Source: Corylus avellana (lineage: Eukaryota > Streptophyta > Magnoliopsida > Fagales > Betulaceae). Taken from it: a stretch of 64,000 bases of DNA. Location of the stretch: contig NC_081545.1 in NCBI RefSeq assembly GCF_901000735.1, positions 20,484,100 to 20,548,099 on the forward strand. Reading direction: 5' to 3'. Shown piece by piece: positions 12,260-23,853 of the stretch; the first letter of the stretch is position 1, and every line of letters begins with the position of its first letter. Below the pieces are notes generated by a model that worked only from the letters and a program-made list of their open reading frames with translations, had not been told where the DNA came from and ran no database searches. Position numbers and translations under genes: made by a program.

Positions 12260-12850
12260 TGTTTTCAATGGAAATAAGTGCTGCTGAATTGGACAGCTGC
12301 TAAACTAGGTTTGTGTCTTGTTGTCCGAACAGTAGTTCTTCCATCCAAACGAGCCTCTTCCAGAGAGCCTCGTCTGCTATCTTGTCTGAACGAACCTCGG
12401 ATGAGGTGACAAAACTTCTCATCTACAGTCTCGTCCGAACGCATTGCAGATGAGATGTCCCAGTGTTTCACAAAACGTCTTGTCTGCAACCTCGTCCGAA
12501 CGAGTTACAGCCGAGCTCACTTATCCCGTTCGAATGAGGGTCCTCTCGTCTGGATGAGCTGTGCTGGTATAAATACCCTGGACGCGTGAGAAAGCTCATT
12601 TCTCACTTTTTCTCCTCTCTTTCTTCGATTTTCTCTCTTCTCTCTTCTAGGGTTTGTACCCAAACCTTAGGTGTTGATTTGTAGGGGTTTTCCAAAGCCA
12701 AATCTAACCCTAGGAATGCATTTCTTGGTGTTAGATAAACGTTTCGACCGATTAGTTTGAGGTCAATCCATAAACCCTAAGTTTTGCTTAATTTGTGTTA
12801 GATTTTTGGGGGTTTTGTTTAATCTCTTAAATTTCTTTAGGGTTTTGTGT
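12260..12850 (+). promoter_or_regulatory. Promoter-like region with TATA box and degenerate inverted motifs
   Basis: TATAAATA at 12568-12575 stands in a clean context (CTGGTATAAATACCCTGG). It is followed by a pyrimidine-rich stretch (CTTTTTCTCCTCTC) typical of plant transcription starts. Upstream, 12320-12560 holds several variants of CTCGTCCGAACGAG-like words. Repeated words of this kind next to a TATA box are common in plant LTR U3 regions, so this may be a truncated LTR rather than a gene promoter. No coding region follows on the plus strand. Confidence 0.45.
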
Positions 12851-13634
12851 TTAGAGGAGTTCTAAACCATTCAAGAACAACGGGTTGCAATCTTGTGGTT
12901 CGAACAGGTTATTAGAGAAATTCAATGCCATTGAATCAAAATTTAGTTGTGGCAGCTGACCATTGAAGCAATTATAACTCAAATTTGTTGTAGAAGAACC
13001 AATAAATCTTGACGAAAGCCATTGAAGAGGTATGGTACCACTGATTTGGTTGCGTGAAAGATACATGAAATTTATGTTGAAAGAAAGGTCCCAAAACTAG
13101 CTGGGGATGGTGTCTGAGATTCTTGCATCAGATATATCAAGCCATGAAAATTTCTTTTGTGTTTGAAGCCATTGAGGAAAAGCTGGCTCCAACTTACAAG
13201 ACCTTAATTTGATGGTATCCAGATGAAATGGTGGAATCCATTCTGGTCTAAACTTTAATGAAACCGAATTAGAAAACAAGTCCAATTTGTGTAAGTTTGA
13301 AAGATTTGGCAAATGTGCTTCAGTGATGTCACCTTTTAAAGAATTTGAAGCTCAGAAAGTATTCACATACATTTGGTTAAACACTTAAACTCCAATTTAA
13401 CATATTTTTGGATAGATACAACTCTCTCAACAAAGGGAATTTTGAAAGATCAGTTACCTCTCCACTTATGTTATTGTTTGATAAGTCTAATACTTGTAAA
13501 TTGTGAAGATTCTCCAAAGTGTGTGGTATTGTCCCCTCGAAGTTGTTCGAAGAGAGGTCAAGAAAAATTAAAAAAAAAAAAAAAAAAAAAACCAGGAAAA
13601 AAAAAAAAGCCGTTACATAACAATATAACAACAT
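12851..13634 (-). pseudogene. LRR receptor-like protein (EIX2-type) fragment
   Basis: On the minus strand three pieces follow one another: 13634-13377 ([27 protein letters not shown] repeats), 13312-13097 (LFSNSVSLKFRPEWIPPF, an island-like segment of plant RLPs) and 13066-12851 (YLSRNQISGTIP). These are LxxLxLSxNxxxGxIP leucine-rich repeats of membrane receptor-like proteins that sense extracellular ligands. Stops and frameshifts separate the pieces. The N-terminal end is cut by a poly-A/T tract (13565-13610), and the transmembrane end is missing. It is a paralogue of the pseudogenes at 14522-16607 and 31534-33420. Confidence 0.85.
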
Positions 13635-14521
13635 AATTTGCTAAGGGGAAAAAAAAATAAAAATCAACCTCATGAATGGGACTTGCAATTTGCTTTCACT
13701 TCATCATATGCATACAGGCATACAGCAAAGCAATAAAGCATCCAGGCAACCTAGTAATTTAGTAAGTTTTTATTATGTCAATGTAGACATGACTTGTGTA
13801 AGAGCTTTAACTTTACCTATAACTCACCAAAAATAACACAATGCATACAATGATAACGCTCAAGCATTAACATAATTCAAAGTACACCTGATCTCTCTTT
13901 AAATTTTGTGTAATAGAAGACATTCCTAATAATGATGTTTCTGAAAGCGCAATAGAACAAAGCATATAGACCAGACCCACACAGATGTTACAAACAGGTC
14001 CTCTAGAGAATAGTAGACACTCTGTTTCCTCTTGCAGCAGCAACAGCTCTTGATATTAGCACCCAAGTAAAAAGAAAACCTTTCGCCGAGAGAGACTTGA
14101 TAGAAGTACTTCTTTATTCCAAGCAAAATTTGCCATCCAGGTTGAGAGTTTTAGCCCTGTTGCCTTCGGTGGCAATCTGCTAAGTGACATGTGATTTGAA
14201 GTACTAAAAGCATCAGTACTGCTTCTTAAGCATGTGCAGCACATCAAGAAATAGTACATATTAGAGAAAATTAAAAATAAAAGCAGCATCATGATGCCAA
14301 TAAATCTGTAGGTCTATCAAATTGATGAAAGATACCAAATACATCTCATTCGTATCTAGTTTTCTTTAGTAGAGGAGAAAGATAATAGCTTCAACAAAAC
14401 CCAACATTTATATTACCATTACAATTTAGAGAGTAGAATGAAACTACAAACATGAGTTATTTGAAAGAAAGGGAAATTATTGAGAACAATTCAACGTACC
14501 TTGACTAAAGGATTTCTTGTT
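13635..14521. other. Spacer with RLP 3'-flank repeat
   Basis: No coding region is recognised. About 14110-14340 (containing GCCCTGTTGCCTTCGGTGGCAATCTG and GATGAAAGATACCAAAT-like words) recurs in diverged form at 22980-23235 and 25942-26140. It marks the downstream flank of an RLP repeat unit. Confidence 0.6.
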
Positions 14522-16607
14522 AGCATTGAGTCTTAAAGTTTCTCATAAATTTGGCCATGCGGATAGCTATTGCTACATAGAGCCTATCTCCTATTCTATC
14601 TAAGAACCGGAAATAGGCATGCCTCCAAGAACTCTTCAATAACAATGATCCACAAACACCCCAAAATCCAAAAATAAATCTGAGTGCAATGCTAGTATAA
14701 AGCCACATATATGTTCGAGGGAGCCATGCTTGCTACCAGTTTGAGGATCTCGAGTTGCTTCATCTCCTAGACACTTTTTCAGAAGAGGCAAGCAACAAAG
14801 ATCTCGGTTACCAGCATATGCAGAGGCATTGTAGGTCTGGAGCTGGGTACCTGATGGGATTTTACCTGACAAGTTGTTGTTTGACAAATTCAAGTAGCTT
14901 AGGAGGCTCAAAGTAGTTAGGCTCGGGGGAATTATGCCTGAAATGTGATTTCTCGACAAGTCCATAGACTCCAATCTCTCCATGTCACCAATATTCTGAG
15001 GGATGATGCCAGTCAATAAGTTTTTAGATAGGTTCAACCCAATCAATCATGAGAGACTTGTTATTTCTCTTGGAATTTCTCCTCTTAGTTTGTTGCTAGA
15101 AAGTTCGATGAGTTTTACTAGTACAAGAGTTTTACTATACTCGAGATCTTTTTCTTTGGAAGTCACCAATAAGTTGTCAATGTAGTCGTCATAGTAAAAA
15201 ATGGAGCTCCCAGGAGAATCTTTATATGGATGGAAATTCTTACTTCTGAACTTTGTGGTTGAGCCCTGACAGTGAAATTATTGAGGCATTTTGGTATAGT
15301 CCCTGTAATATTGATGAGAGAGAGGTCCAAGATTTGAAGAGATATTAGATGACATAATTGCATTGGCATGCAACCCCTGAACAAGATTGATCGGAGGCGA
15401 AGAATCATCAAATGTGGTAGGTTTGTGCCTATCCATGTTAGTATCTTTCCAGAGAGTTTGTTTTCGCCAAGATCTAGTAGCTTCAATGAAAAGCAGTTTA
15501 TCAATGCTTTGGGCAGTTCTCCAGTGAAATTGTTATTCTGCAAATGCAACGTTTGACGTCGATCGCTTGTAAAGCCACAAATAGAACCAGGGATTCTCTC
15601 AGAAAAATTATTGTTTCCCAAATTAAGCATGGTAAGAGTCATCTTTTCCCAACAGTTAGGGAGTTCTCAAGATAACAAGTTATTTGAGAAATCAAGGTAA
15701 TTCAAAGACTCATCATCAAAATTCACGAGCCCATTTATCTCGCATATGGATGTAATTGATCCTTGGAACATATTATTGGAGAGATTTAACATGCTCCACG
15801 AAAAAGTAAGTTGTGGCAACAAACCACCGAAGTTTTTATAACTCAAATATATTTTAGAAAGAAAAAAAGTTCCTGACGAAAACATTGAAGAGGTATGGTG
15901 CCTGCAATAAGGTTGTAGGAGAGATTTAACAATCATATACGAGAAGAGAGGTCCCAAAACCAGTTAGGGATGGTGTCTGAAATTCCTACATTAGACATAT
16001 CGAGCGATGTAAAATCCTTTTGTGTTTGAAGCCATTGAGGAAAAGTTGGCCCCAATTTGCAAGAACTCAATCCTATGATATTTAGACGAAATGGTGGAAC
16101 CCAACCTGTACTAAACTTTAAAGATAAAGAATTATAAGAGAAGTCTAATTGAATTAAGTTGGATAGATTAGAAAAATGTCAGTGATGTCACCTTCTAATA
16201 AATTTGAATAAAATAGTAGAATTTGGAGTGGAAAGTTTTCCCATACCTTTGGTTAAACTCCCACTAAACCTATTGTTGAATAGATACAACTCTCTCAACA
16301 AAGGGAATTTTGAAAGATTTGGTACCTCTCTACTTGTATTATTGTTTGATAAGTACAATACTTGTAAATTGTGAAGATTTTCCAAAGTTTGTGGTATTGC
16401 CCGATCAAGGTAGTTGTAAGAGAGGTCAAGATGAACAAGAGCTACCATATTCCCAAAAGCTTTTGGAATAGAACCTTCTAAATTGTCATGATTGAGGTCA
16501 GGATAAATAAGGCCATTGGTATATTTGAACAGCCAAGGGAATAGTGAGGAGTTGAGATAATTGAAGGATAGATCTAGGAATGAGAGTGGTGAAGAAGAAT
16601 TAGCATT
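14522..16607 (-). pseudogene. LRR receptor-like protein pseudogene, 3' part (C-terminal half)
   Basis: Minus-strand reading from 16607 to 14522 gives consecutive leucine-rich repeats (16448-16188, 15957-15667, 15642-15163, 15046-14710). They end with the repeats NLSKNLLTGIIPQNIGDM and NLSNNNLSGKIPSGTQLQ, an acidic juxtamembrane spacer, a transmembrane segment (FIFGFWGVCGSLLL) and the short basic tail SWRHAYFRFLD. That is the standard end of EIX2-type RLPs at the plasma membrane. Several frameshifts and stops, including one just before the transmembrane segment at about 14705, disable it. The 5' side is interrupted by the copia insertion at 16613-21558 and resumes at 21564. Confidence 0.9.
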
Positions 16608-16612
16608 GGAAA

Positions 16613-16868
16613 TGTTAGAGACATTTCCTCATCAACCTCTTCTCAAGATAATGATGTTGAAGATCACAACAATTCAAATGATAGATAGTTCAAATAAGAA
16701 GATAACTCTTATTATCTAGTATAGCATTTATCCTTATAACTCCTAGATATAGACTAGTTTCAAATTGTATTTTGCTTCTATCTCTTTGTAACAAACTCAA
16801 TTATATATACAAAGCCTTAGCCTACATTAAAGGCAAGGCAGCAAGCAATCATATTATCAGCTATTATA
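16613..16868 (+). repeat. Copia 5' LTR
   Basis: 256 bp beginning TGTTAGAGACATTTCC and ending AGCTATTATA. It is paired with the 3' LTR at 21303-21558. The usual terminal CA has mutated in both copies, so the end is set by the adjacent primer-binding site and by the target-site duplication. Confidence 0.93.
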
Positions 16869-16880
16869 TGGTATCAGAGC
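16869..16880 (+). other. Primer-binding site (initiator tRNA-Met)
   Basis: TGGTATCAGAGC follows the 5' LTR with no gap and is a perfect complement to the plant initiator tRNA-Met 3' end. Confidence 0.95.
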
Positions 16881-16951
16881 TCTAATGACTCACGTCCAAT
16901 TTTTTTTTTTTTTTTCCAGCTTTAGATTTGTTTTTTTTCCCCCTCTCTTCA

Positions 16952-18274
16952 ATGACAGCCATACCACCCACCATAACCTCAATGACAACCACACTACCCA
17001 TCACAACCCACCAAACACCACCCATACCACCCTTGGTGACCTTCACCAACTTTAGTCCAATCAAGCTCACTCAGAATGCATATCCTATATGGCTGACCCA
17101 GGTTGTTCCTCATCTCAAAGGAGGCAATCTCTATGGCTATGTTAATGGCACACACGTCTGCCCTCCATAAACAATTACTACCACAACAGATGGAGTTTCC
17201 ACCACATCCTCCAATCCTGCCTCCTTGCGTTGGTATATGCATGATCAACTTATTCTTGGTGCTATAACATCTGCCCTTTCCAACAAGATGATTTCCCATG
17301 TCACATGGTGAACCACCTCCATGGAAGCATGGACCACTCTCAAGAATTTATTTTCTTCTCAGTCTAAGGCGCGCTCAATGCAAGTGCATTATCAACTAAA
17401 TACTCTCAAGAAAGGCAACTTATCCATTGCAGATTATTACCACAAATTTCAAGCTCTCACTGATACATTATCTAGTATCGGACAACAACTCACTAACGTT
17501 CAAATGCAATCCTTTCTCCTTAGGGGTCTAGGATTTGAATATGATCCCTTCGTTAGCTTCGTTACTGCATGGATGGAGCCTCTATCAGTTGAAGACATTT
17601 ACGGCCATCTTCTTTCACATGAAATGTGCCTAAAACAACACCACAATTCAATTGATTTATCGATTGCTGGAGCTAATGTTGTTGATCATAGCTATCACTT
17701 ACGTGGTGGTCGTGGAGGACGCCACAACTGCCGTGGTTTCCAATCTGGTTCTTCATCTCGTCCGTTTCGAGGCAGGGGGTGTGGATCCTCTTACGGTACA
17801 TCTTCAAGCCGTGGTACCTCGAATAATCACTCCAAGTCACAGTCTCACCGACCAATCTGTCAAGTATGTAATAAAGTGGGTCATATTGCATTCGACTATT
17901 ATAATCGATTCAATCAGGCATATCCAAGAGATCAGCCAAATTCCTTACATGCATACTACACTGCTCCTTCCGGTGGAATGGATCCTGCTTGGCACCCAGA
18001 CTCAGGTGCTACCCACCACCTCACTTCAGAGATTGACAATCTAAATCTTACGGCTGATGAATACAAGGGGTCGGATCAAATCCAAGTCGGAAATGGTAAG
18101 GCGTTTTCAATCAAAAACATTGGAAACACCCTCATTTTCACTCCATCTCAAAATTTTGATCTTTTCAATGTTTTACATGTCCCTGCTATCACCAAAAACT
18201 TAATCTCTATTCATAAATTCACAAAAGACACTAATACGTTCTTTGAATTCCATCCTCATTACTTTTTTTTTTGA
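16952..18274 (+). pseudogene. Copia gag and protease (defective)
   Basis: The first ATG of the gag frame is at 16952. The frame carries the N-terminal LTQNAYPIWLTQVVPHL block and is closed by stops near 17168 and 17308. The longest open part (17321-18274) has the UBN2-type gag core (NTLKKGNLSIADYYHKFQAL), a Gly/Arg/Ser-rich linker and a zinc knuckle, CQVCNKVGHIAFDYY. In this CX2CX4HX4C motif the last Cys is replaced by Tyr. The aspartic protease active site follows as HPDSGATHH. The frame then stops in a T-run at 18264-18274. The product would be capsid protein plus protease; the stops and the lost zinc ligand argue against function. Confidence 0.9.
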
Positions 18275-18469
18275 AGGATCGTAAATCCGGGAAAATCTTG
18301 CTACACAGCCCGAATAAGCTGGCCTCTATCAATTTTCCAATTCTTCAAATAAGCTCCCTGCACCTGTCCACATAGGTGAGCGAGTCTCTACTTCTCAATG
18401 GCACTCCCGGCTAGGTCCTCCCGCCTTACGTGTGGTCCGTCGTGTGCTCTCTAATTTTCATCTTCCAGT

Positions 18470-18563
18470 CCCCAAGAGGTAGCTCAATAGGCTGGGACCA
18501 CGCCTAATGAAGCGAAGGTCACTAGTTCGAATCCCCCTCCCCCTCTTGTGCGGACATGTCAAA
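18470..18563 (+). mobile_element. Short tRNA-derived SINE inside copia
   Basis: This 94-bp insertion has a pol III A box (TAGCTCAATAGG, 18480-18491) and B box (GTTCGAATC, 18525-18533). It ends in a short A-run and is bounded by a perfect 17-bp target-site duplication (18453-18469 and 18564-18580). It interrupts the copia region between the GAG-pre-integrase and the integrase. There is no CCA or complete cloverleaf, so it is a retroposon and not a tRNA gene. Confidence 0.9.
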
Positions 18564-18580
18564 AATTTTCATCTTCCAGT

Positions 18581-19298
18581 TGCGTCAAATAAAACGATGT
18601 CTCCTTATCCCGCTTGTCTAAGCTCCAAAAGCAAGCAGCTCATCTTTCACACTTCACAATCCATAGCCACGTGTCCTCTAGAATTAATATACACTGATGT
18701 ATGTGGTCCAGCTCCAGTTCTTTCTAGATTTGGCTCCAAATATTATGTATCCTTTTTAGATGCCTTTAGCAAATATACTTGGCTTTATCCAATGTCGTGT
18801 AAGAGTGATGTTCGCTCTATTTTTTTGAAATTCAAATCCAATGTGGAATGTTATTTTAACTCTACTATCAAATATGTTCAATTTGATTGGGGTGGAGAAT
18901 GTCGTCCATTAAATAAAATTTTCGTTCAATTTGGCATCTCTCATCGTATTTCTTGCCCACACATACACCAAAAAAAAGGTGCAATCGAACACAAACACCG
19001 ACACATTGTTGAAACTGGCCTTGCCTTTTTATCTCACGCAAAAATGCCCTCACAATTTTGGGATGATGCTTTCTCCACTGCATGCTACCTCATAAATCGC
19101 ATGCCAACACCCGCTCTTAAAAATTCTTCTCCATTTGAAATTCTTTTTAAATGCACTCCCGATCACACATTTCTTCGCACTTTCGGGTGTGCATGTTGGC
19201 CAAACCTTCGTCCATATAACTCTAACAAATTTCAAGCTCGCTCTATTCAATGTCTTTTTAAGGTTATAGTCCTTTACACAAAGGATACAAATGCCTAA
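18581..19298 (+). pseudogene. Copia integrase (defective)
   Basis: After the SINE the frame runs open to 19298. It shows the tail of the GAG-pre-integrase zinc region and the rve core with catalytic residues D (IYTDVCGP), D (VQFDWGGE) and E (GAIEHKHRH, normally NGxxERKHRH), then FWDDAFSTACYLINRMP. The DDE residues are kept, but the frame breaks at 19298 before the integrase C-terminus. The stretch from 19150 onward is repeated at 37787 in contig C. Confidence 0.9.
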
Positions 19299-19699
19299 AT
19301 TTATCCACTGGCAGAATTTATATTTCTAGAATCTGTTCGCTTTAATGAATCAAATTTTCCTTGTGCAATTGAATCTCCTTCAAAATTACCCACACAAAAT
19401 CAAAAGGATTGGCCCTTCTCCCTAACCAAATTCCTTTCCAGTTGGCCCATCTTATCCTCCCACAAATCCATCCTTAGAATCCAACCAAAACTCTACCTCA
19501 ACCACGTTAGCAAGTAACCCATCTTCACCCACTGCATCACCTTCACCCACGTTACCCACCTACTCACAATCCCCTCCAGATTCTTCCGAATCCATTGACT
19601 CACCTTTTTTCCTCTCACAATCTGCTATACCCACCGAATCACCCTCACCCACCTCTACCCAATCCAACTCTTTCCATCCAATGATCACTCGTCCCAAAC

Positions 19700-21280
19700 A
19701 CATCTCCAAACCAAAAACAATTTACCGATGGAACTGTTTGGTATCCTCTTCCTCGAGCTCTTATTGCCGAATCCACTCCTCTTTTGGTTGAACCCACTTG
19801 CTACTCATCAGTTGTCAAAGACGAAAATTGGAGGAAATCTATGAATGTGGAGTTTGATGCACTTCTCAGGAACCAAACGTGGGTACTCGTTCCGCCGTCG
19901 ACAACCAAAAACATTATTGGGTGCAAATGGGTCTTCCGATTGAAAAGGAGGCGAATGGCTCAATTGATCGCTATAAATCAAGGCTTATAGCAAAAGGTTT
20001 TCATCAGCAGCTTGTAATCGATTATGGAGAAACTTACTGTGCAGTAATTAAACCCACAACGGTACATATTGTGCTCTCTGTTGCTATTTCTGCTGGCTAG
20101 CCAATAAACCAGATTGATATTCAAAATGCATTTTTACATGGAAATTTATCTGAGGAAGTCTATATGTCCTAGCCACCTGGGTTCGTACACCCTCAATTTC
20201 CATCTCATTTGTACAAGTTACAAAGAGCATTATATGGTTTAAAACAAGCCCTCAGGGCTTGGTTCTCCAGACTTAGCAACAAATTGCTCAGTCTCGACTT
20301 CTATGGGTCAAAATCAGACACATCTTTGTTTATTTTCAAGTGTAAAATGTATACCATGTTTGTGCTTAAATACAAAGATGATATTCTGATTACTTCTTCT
20401 AAACCTGCTGCTATATCTGAGCTACTTGAAAATCTTCACACTGAATTTGCTGCCAAAGATTTGGGAAAATTAAATTTTTTCCTAGGCATTGAAGTAATTC
20501 CCTGTTCTCGTGGTGTTTTGTTATCCCAACATCGTTACATTCTAGACATTCTGAAGAGGACAAAAATGTTTAAGGCAAAACCAACAACTTCTCCCATGGC
20601 CACATCCACGCATCTCTCAGCCTTTGAAGGTAGTTTGTTTTCAGATCCAACACTATATCATAGCACAGTTGGAGCTCTACAATATTTATGTGAACAAACT
20701 ATCTCAGTTTATGTACAAACCTACAGACATCCATCGACAATGGGTCAAGCGGCTGCTTCGGTACCTCAAACACACAATTCAATTTGGTCTCCAGTTGCAC
20801 AGCTCACCCTCAAATTCAATTCAGGGCTACTCAGATGCTGATTGGGCTGGCAATTGGGATGATCATCGCTCCACTGGTGGTTGCTGTGTATTTCTTGGAA
20901 AAACTCTGGTCTCATAAAGTTGCAGAAAACAATAGACAGTTGCACAGTCTAGCACAGAGGCCGAGTACAAAGCACTCTCAAACACAACAGTTGAACTCCT
21001 ATGGATACTCTCTTTATGTTCTGAACTTGGTCTGAGATTCACACAAGCCCCTACCTTGTGATGTGATGACATAGGAGCCACATATTTATCTTCGAATCCG
21101 GTTTTTCATGCACGCACTAAACACATTGAGATCGATTTTCATTTTGTACGTGACATGGTCGCTCGCAAGACACTCGCCATCAGTTTTTTGTCCAACAAAG
21201 ACTAGCTAGCAGCCATTTTCACAAAACCACTGTCCTCAATTAGATTCGGATTTCTTCATGACAAGCTCAACTTCACTCCA
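19700..21280 (+). pseudogene. Copia reverse transcriptase / RNase H (defective)
   Basis: RVT_2-type sequence runs from a NENWRKSMNVEFDAL-like start at about 19820 through GCKWVF, SRLIAKGF, QIDIQNAFLHGNL and ALYGLKQALRAWF. The catalytic motif YVDD is altered to YKDD (20371-20382). RNase H remnants follow (SDADWAG, STGGCCVFLG). In-frame stops occur near 20098 and 20170, and frameshifts near 19980 and 20690. With the changed YxDD box, this copy cannot support its own reverse transcription. Low-complexity Pro/Ser/Thr-rich sequence (19380-19700) links it to integrase. Confidence 0.9.
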
Positions 21281-21293
21281 TTACCGCTGAGCT

Positions 21294-21558
21294 TGAGGGG
21301 CGTGTTAGAGACATCTCCTCATCAACCTCTTCTCAAGATAATGATGTTGAAGATCACAACAATTCAAATGATAGATAGTTCAAATAATAAGATAAGTCTT
21401 GTTATCTTGTATAGCATTTATACTTATAACTCATAAATATAGACTAGTTTCAAATTGTATTTTGCTTCTATCTCTTTGTAACAAACTCAATTATATATGC
21501 AAAGCCTTAGCCTACGTTAGAGGCAAGGCAGCAAGCAATCATATTATCAGCTAGTATA
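21294..21558 (+). repeat. Copia polypurine tract and 3' LTR
   Basis: GAGGGGCG (about 21295-21302) is the polypurine tract. The 3' LTR is 21303-21558 (256 bp), matching the 5' LTR with about ten substitutions and ending CTAGTATA before the GGAAA target-site duplication. Confidence 0.93.
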
Positions 21559-21563
21559 GGAAA

Positions 21564-21720
21564 GCACAAGAGAAATCAACATGGAGAGATGACGATAACT
21601 TAAATGTAACTCTAATAAAGAAGGGTGCATATTAAGAGAGTGAAACAATTCAGCATAAGGGCCTCTCATTGGATGAAGCTGAGATAAAAACAAGTTATAG
21701 TAGATGCCAGTGCTGGTTTT
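21564..21720 (-). pseudogene. LRR receptor-like protein pseudogene, 5' part
   Basis: Immediately beyond the copia target-site duplication the RLP reading frame continues on the minus strand with HSLNMHPSLLELHLSY. Across the insertion it joins the repeat with SPLSFLDLS at about 16560-16600. Farther upstream (above about 21700) no LRR N-terminal cap or signal peptide could be recognised, so the true 5' end is unknown. Confidence 0.7.
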
Positions 21721-23045
21721 GATGTCCCAAGTTGTACCCTGTCTACTTTAACAATGTAACAAAAGCAAGATATAATGGTTCTCTTTCTGGTGATTTCTTA
21801 GAAGCTCCCATGCATTGCCCCAACTCCCATATCAAGTTCATCGTAGCTAGCTAAAGCCTAAAATTCAATAATTAACGTGTCTTTTTTCAAACAATAATGC
21901 ATGAGAGTGAAATAGAGGGATAGAAAAAAACTTGACAATTGAGTGAAACTTGAGCGAAGATTCGCAAGATGTCGTGATTGACTTGTACTTCACAAGTCAT
22001 TATTGGATGCTGTTTTGTCTCTTTAAATGTAACTTCATGGACAAGTTTTTTCCTTGACCGACTATCACTTATTGGAAGCCTTAGCCTATGTATTGAAGAC
22101 TTAACCATTCGGTCATTTTGATAGAGAAAGAGGGCAGCAGCTTCGTGGTGTAAGAAAAATAAGATCAGAGGCAGTAACTTCATGTGTGAAAAAGAGTGCG
22201 GCAAGCTATTAGAGAATTAAGGGAAAATTTCTCTTTTATATTTAATTCTCTTTTATTTGAGAATGAGCTTGGGTGTATTGGGCTTTTGAGTTTGAGTGGT
22301 TTATTTGTACTATTTTTTGTACTCTACCTTTTGTTAGTGAATTTATCCTGAATCGTCTTCGCTAGTGGATAAAGGTTTGTTAAGTCAAACCACTTAAATC
22401 TTGGTGTCTTGTGTACTAATTATTATTTTCTATTCTACTATTTTTTTTTTTTTTGCTTTATTGGTGATCCTATAATTATTTTATCACAAGGCTTGACAAT
22501 CAACTCAGGCTCTTGAAAACTACAATCGATGAGTTTGTGGAAAAGTTGAACACTACACAGTTTTAGTCCATGAATGGCCCTTTTCCAACCATTTTTTTTT
22601 TCTCTTTCTGGAAACAAACTATTGAACACTACAAAGTTTCTTGGGAATTATTTTAAGAAATTGTGTCAAATTAGCGAAACCAATTGTAGTTCTGGTATAT
22701 AGTGTTAAAGTAATGATTAAGTTATTAAATTTACTTCTTCCTATTATCTTAAGTTTTTGGAATAACTTGTAATGTAACAATGTATCATAGCCAAAGATCC
22801 TAGGATAGAATCTTACCTCCATTAGTTTACCTCAAATTTCAATTAAATATTCCACGTGTTAAGTCAAACCAGATGTCTACAATCAAATTGAAGCTCGAGA
22901 GACAGAAGTTGGCGAGAGAGAAGGTAGTAAAACTAAATGAGAACCATCATGCAAAGTGAAACTTAGCATCCAAAATAAGTGTTTTGCCCTGTTGCCTTAA
23001 GTGACAATCTGCTTCTTAACATGTGTGCAGCAAATAAAATAAAAA
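21721..23045. other. RLP upstream spacer, possible copia LTR remnant
   Basis: No supported gene. 22260-22440 (TTTGAGTTTGAGTGG, then TTGTACTCTACC and a closing TTGGTGTCTTGTG) resembles the R-U5 part of copia LTRs, but no partner LTR or primer-binding site is seen. From about 22980 the RLP 3'-flank repeat begins. An identical copy of the stretch lies at 40358-41682. Confidence 0.4.
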
Positions 23046-23235
23046 TGGCGAATGTTAGAGAAAAGTGAAAATAAAAACAGCCTCGTGGTGCCAATTGCTT
23101 ATAATTCATATTTAATCAGTGATTAGGATAAGTGAAGTGAACATGTCTAGCAAATTAGTGAAAGATACCAAAGGTAATCTCATTGAACATTTGTAAAAAA
23201 GATACTATGATTTTACAAACCGAAGAAATCATTTG
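23046..23235 (+). repeat. RLP-flank direct repeat, copy 1
   Basis: About 190 bp starting AATGGCGAATGTTAGAGAAAAG recur in direct orientation at 25942-26133 with a few substitutions and a 6-bp indel, and more distantly at 14255-14340. The pair brackets the AT-rich segment with the LINE. Confidence 0.85.
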
Positions 23236-23853
23236 TAAAAATATATATATAAAAGCCAAAACCCCTCCCAGAAGTGTCTTAAAATTGTGACATGTGGCAT
23301 GAACCCATTTTGTTTAAAGGCTAAACCGATTTTTTAAGGCATAATTTTTAAACCGGTTTTTTAAGAGTGAACCGATTTTTTTCTTAAAAAACTAGTCATT
23401 AATTATATTTCAAGAGTTTTCCATATATAAATTATTTAATAAATTAAGTATTATTAATGTCCAAATCAAATAAGGAAACAAATAATATAAATCAAATTAT
23501 TATGTATTAATATGTTTAGTAAATTTAATATGTATATTAATACGTTTAGGATTCTCAAAGTTTTTTTAAGAAAAAACCATTCATTAATTAGCATAATTAA
23601 TTGCGTTAATTATATTTCAATATAATCTACATGTCATTAATTAGCGTTATTAATTGCGTTAACTATATTATAATCCATGTATTATTCTTGCTAATTTTTT
23701 TCTTTATACTATTCATTTTAAATAATATATACTTATAGGAACAAATGATTAGCATATACTATTCATTTTAAATCATATCTATTCATTTTCTTTATACTAT
23801 TAATTGCGTTAACTACATACATATGATTAGCATCTTACGAGATATTCGATGTC

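Larger units (their letters stand above)
16608..21563 (+). mobile_element. Ty1/copia retrotransposon inserted in RLP pseudogene
   Basis: Element 16613-21558 is flanked by the 5-bp target-site duplication GGAAA (16608-16612 and 21559-21563). It has two 256-bp LTRs, a tRNA-Met primer-binding site, gag, protease, integrase and reverse transcriptase/RNase H in Ty1/copia order, and a polypurine tract. The LTRs differ at roughly ten positions, so the insertion is not very recent. Stops, frameshifts and a SINE insertion make it non-autonomous. The target is an RLP whose reading frame resumes on both sides. Confidence 0.95.

Noticed and set aside
18470..18563. Possible tRNA gene
   Set aside because: A and B boxes are present, but a full cloverleaf and acceptor stem are not, and a 17-bp target duplication frames it. 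It is a SINE.
21887..22204. 105-codon minus-strand frame with a hydrophobic N-terminal half
   Set aside because: No known family, no LRR cap or Cys pairs as in RLP N-termini, and its second copy (40524-40841) is only the contig duplication.
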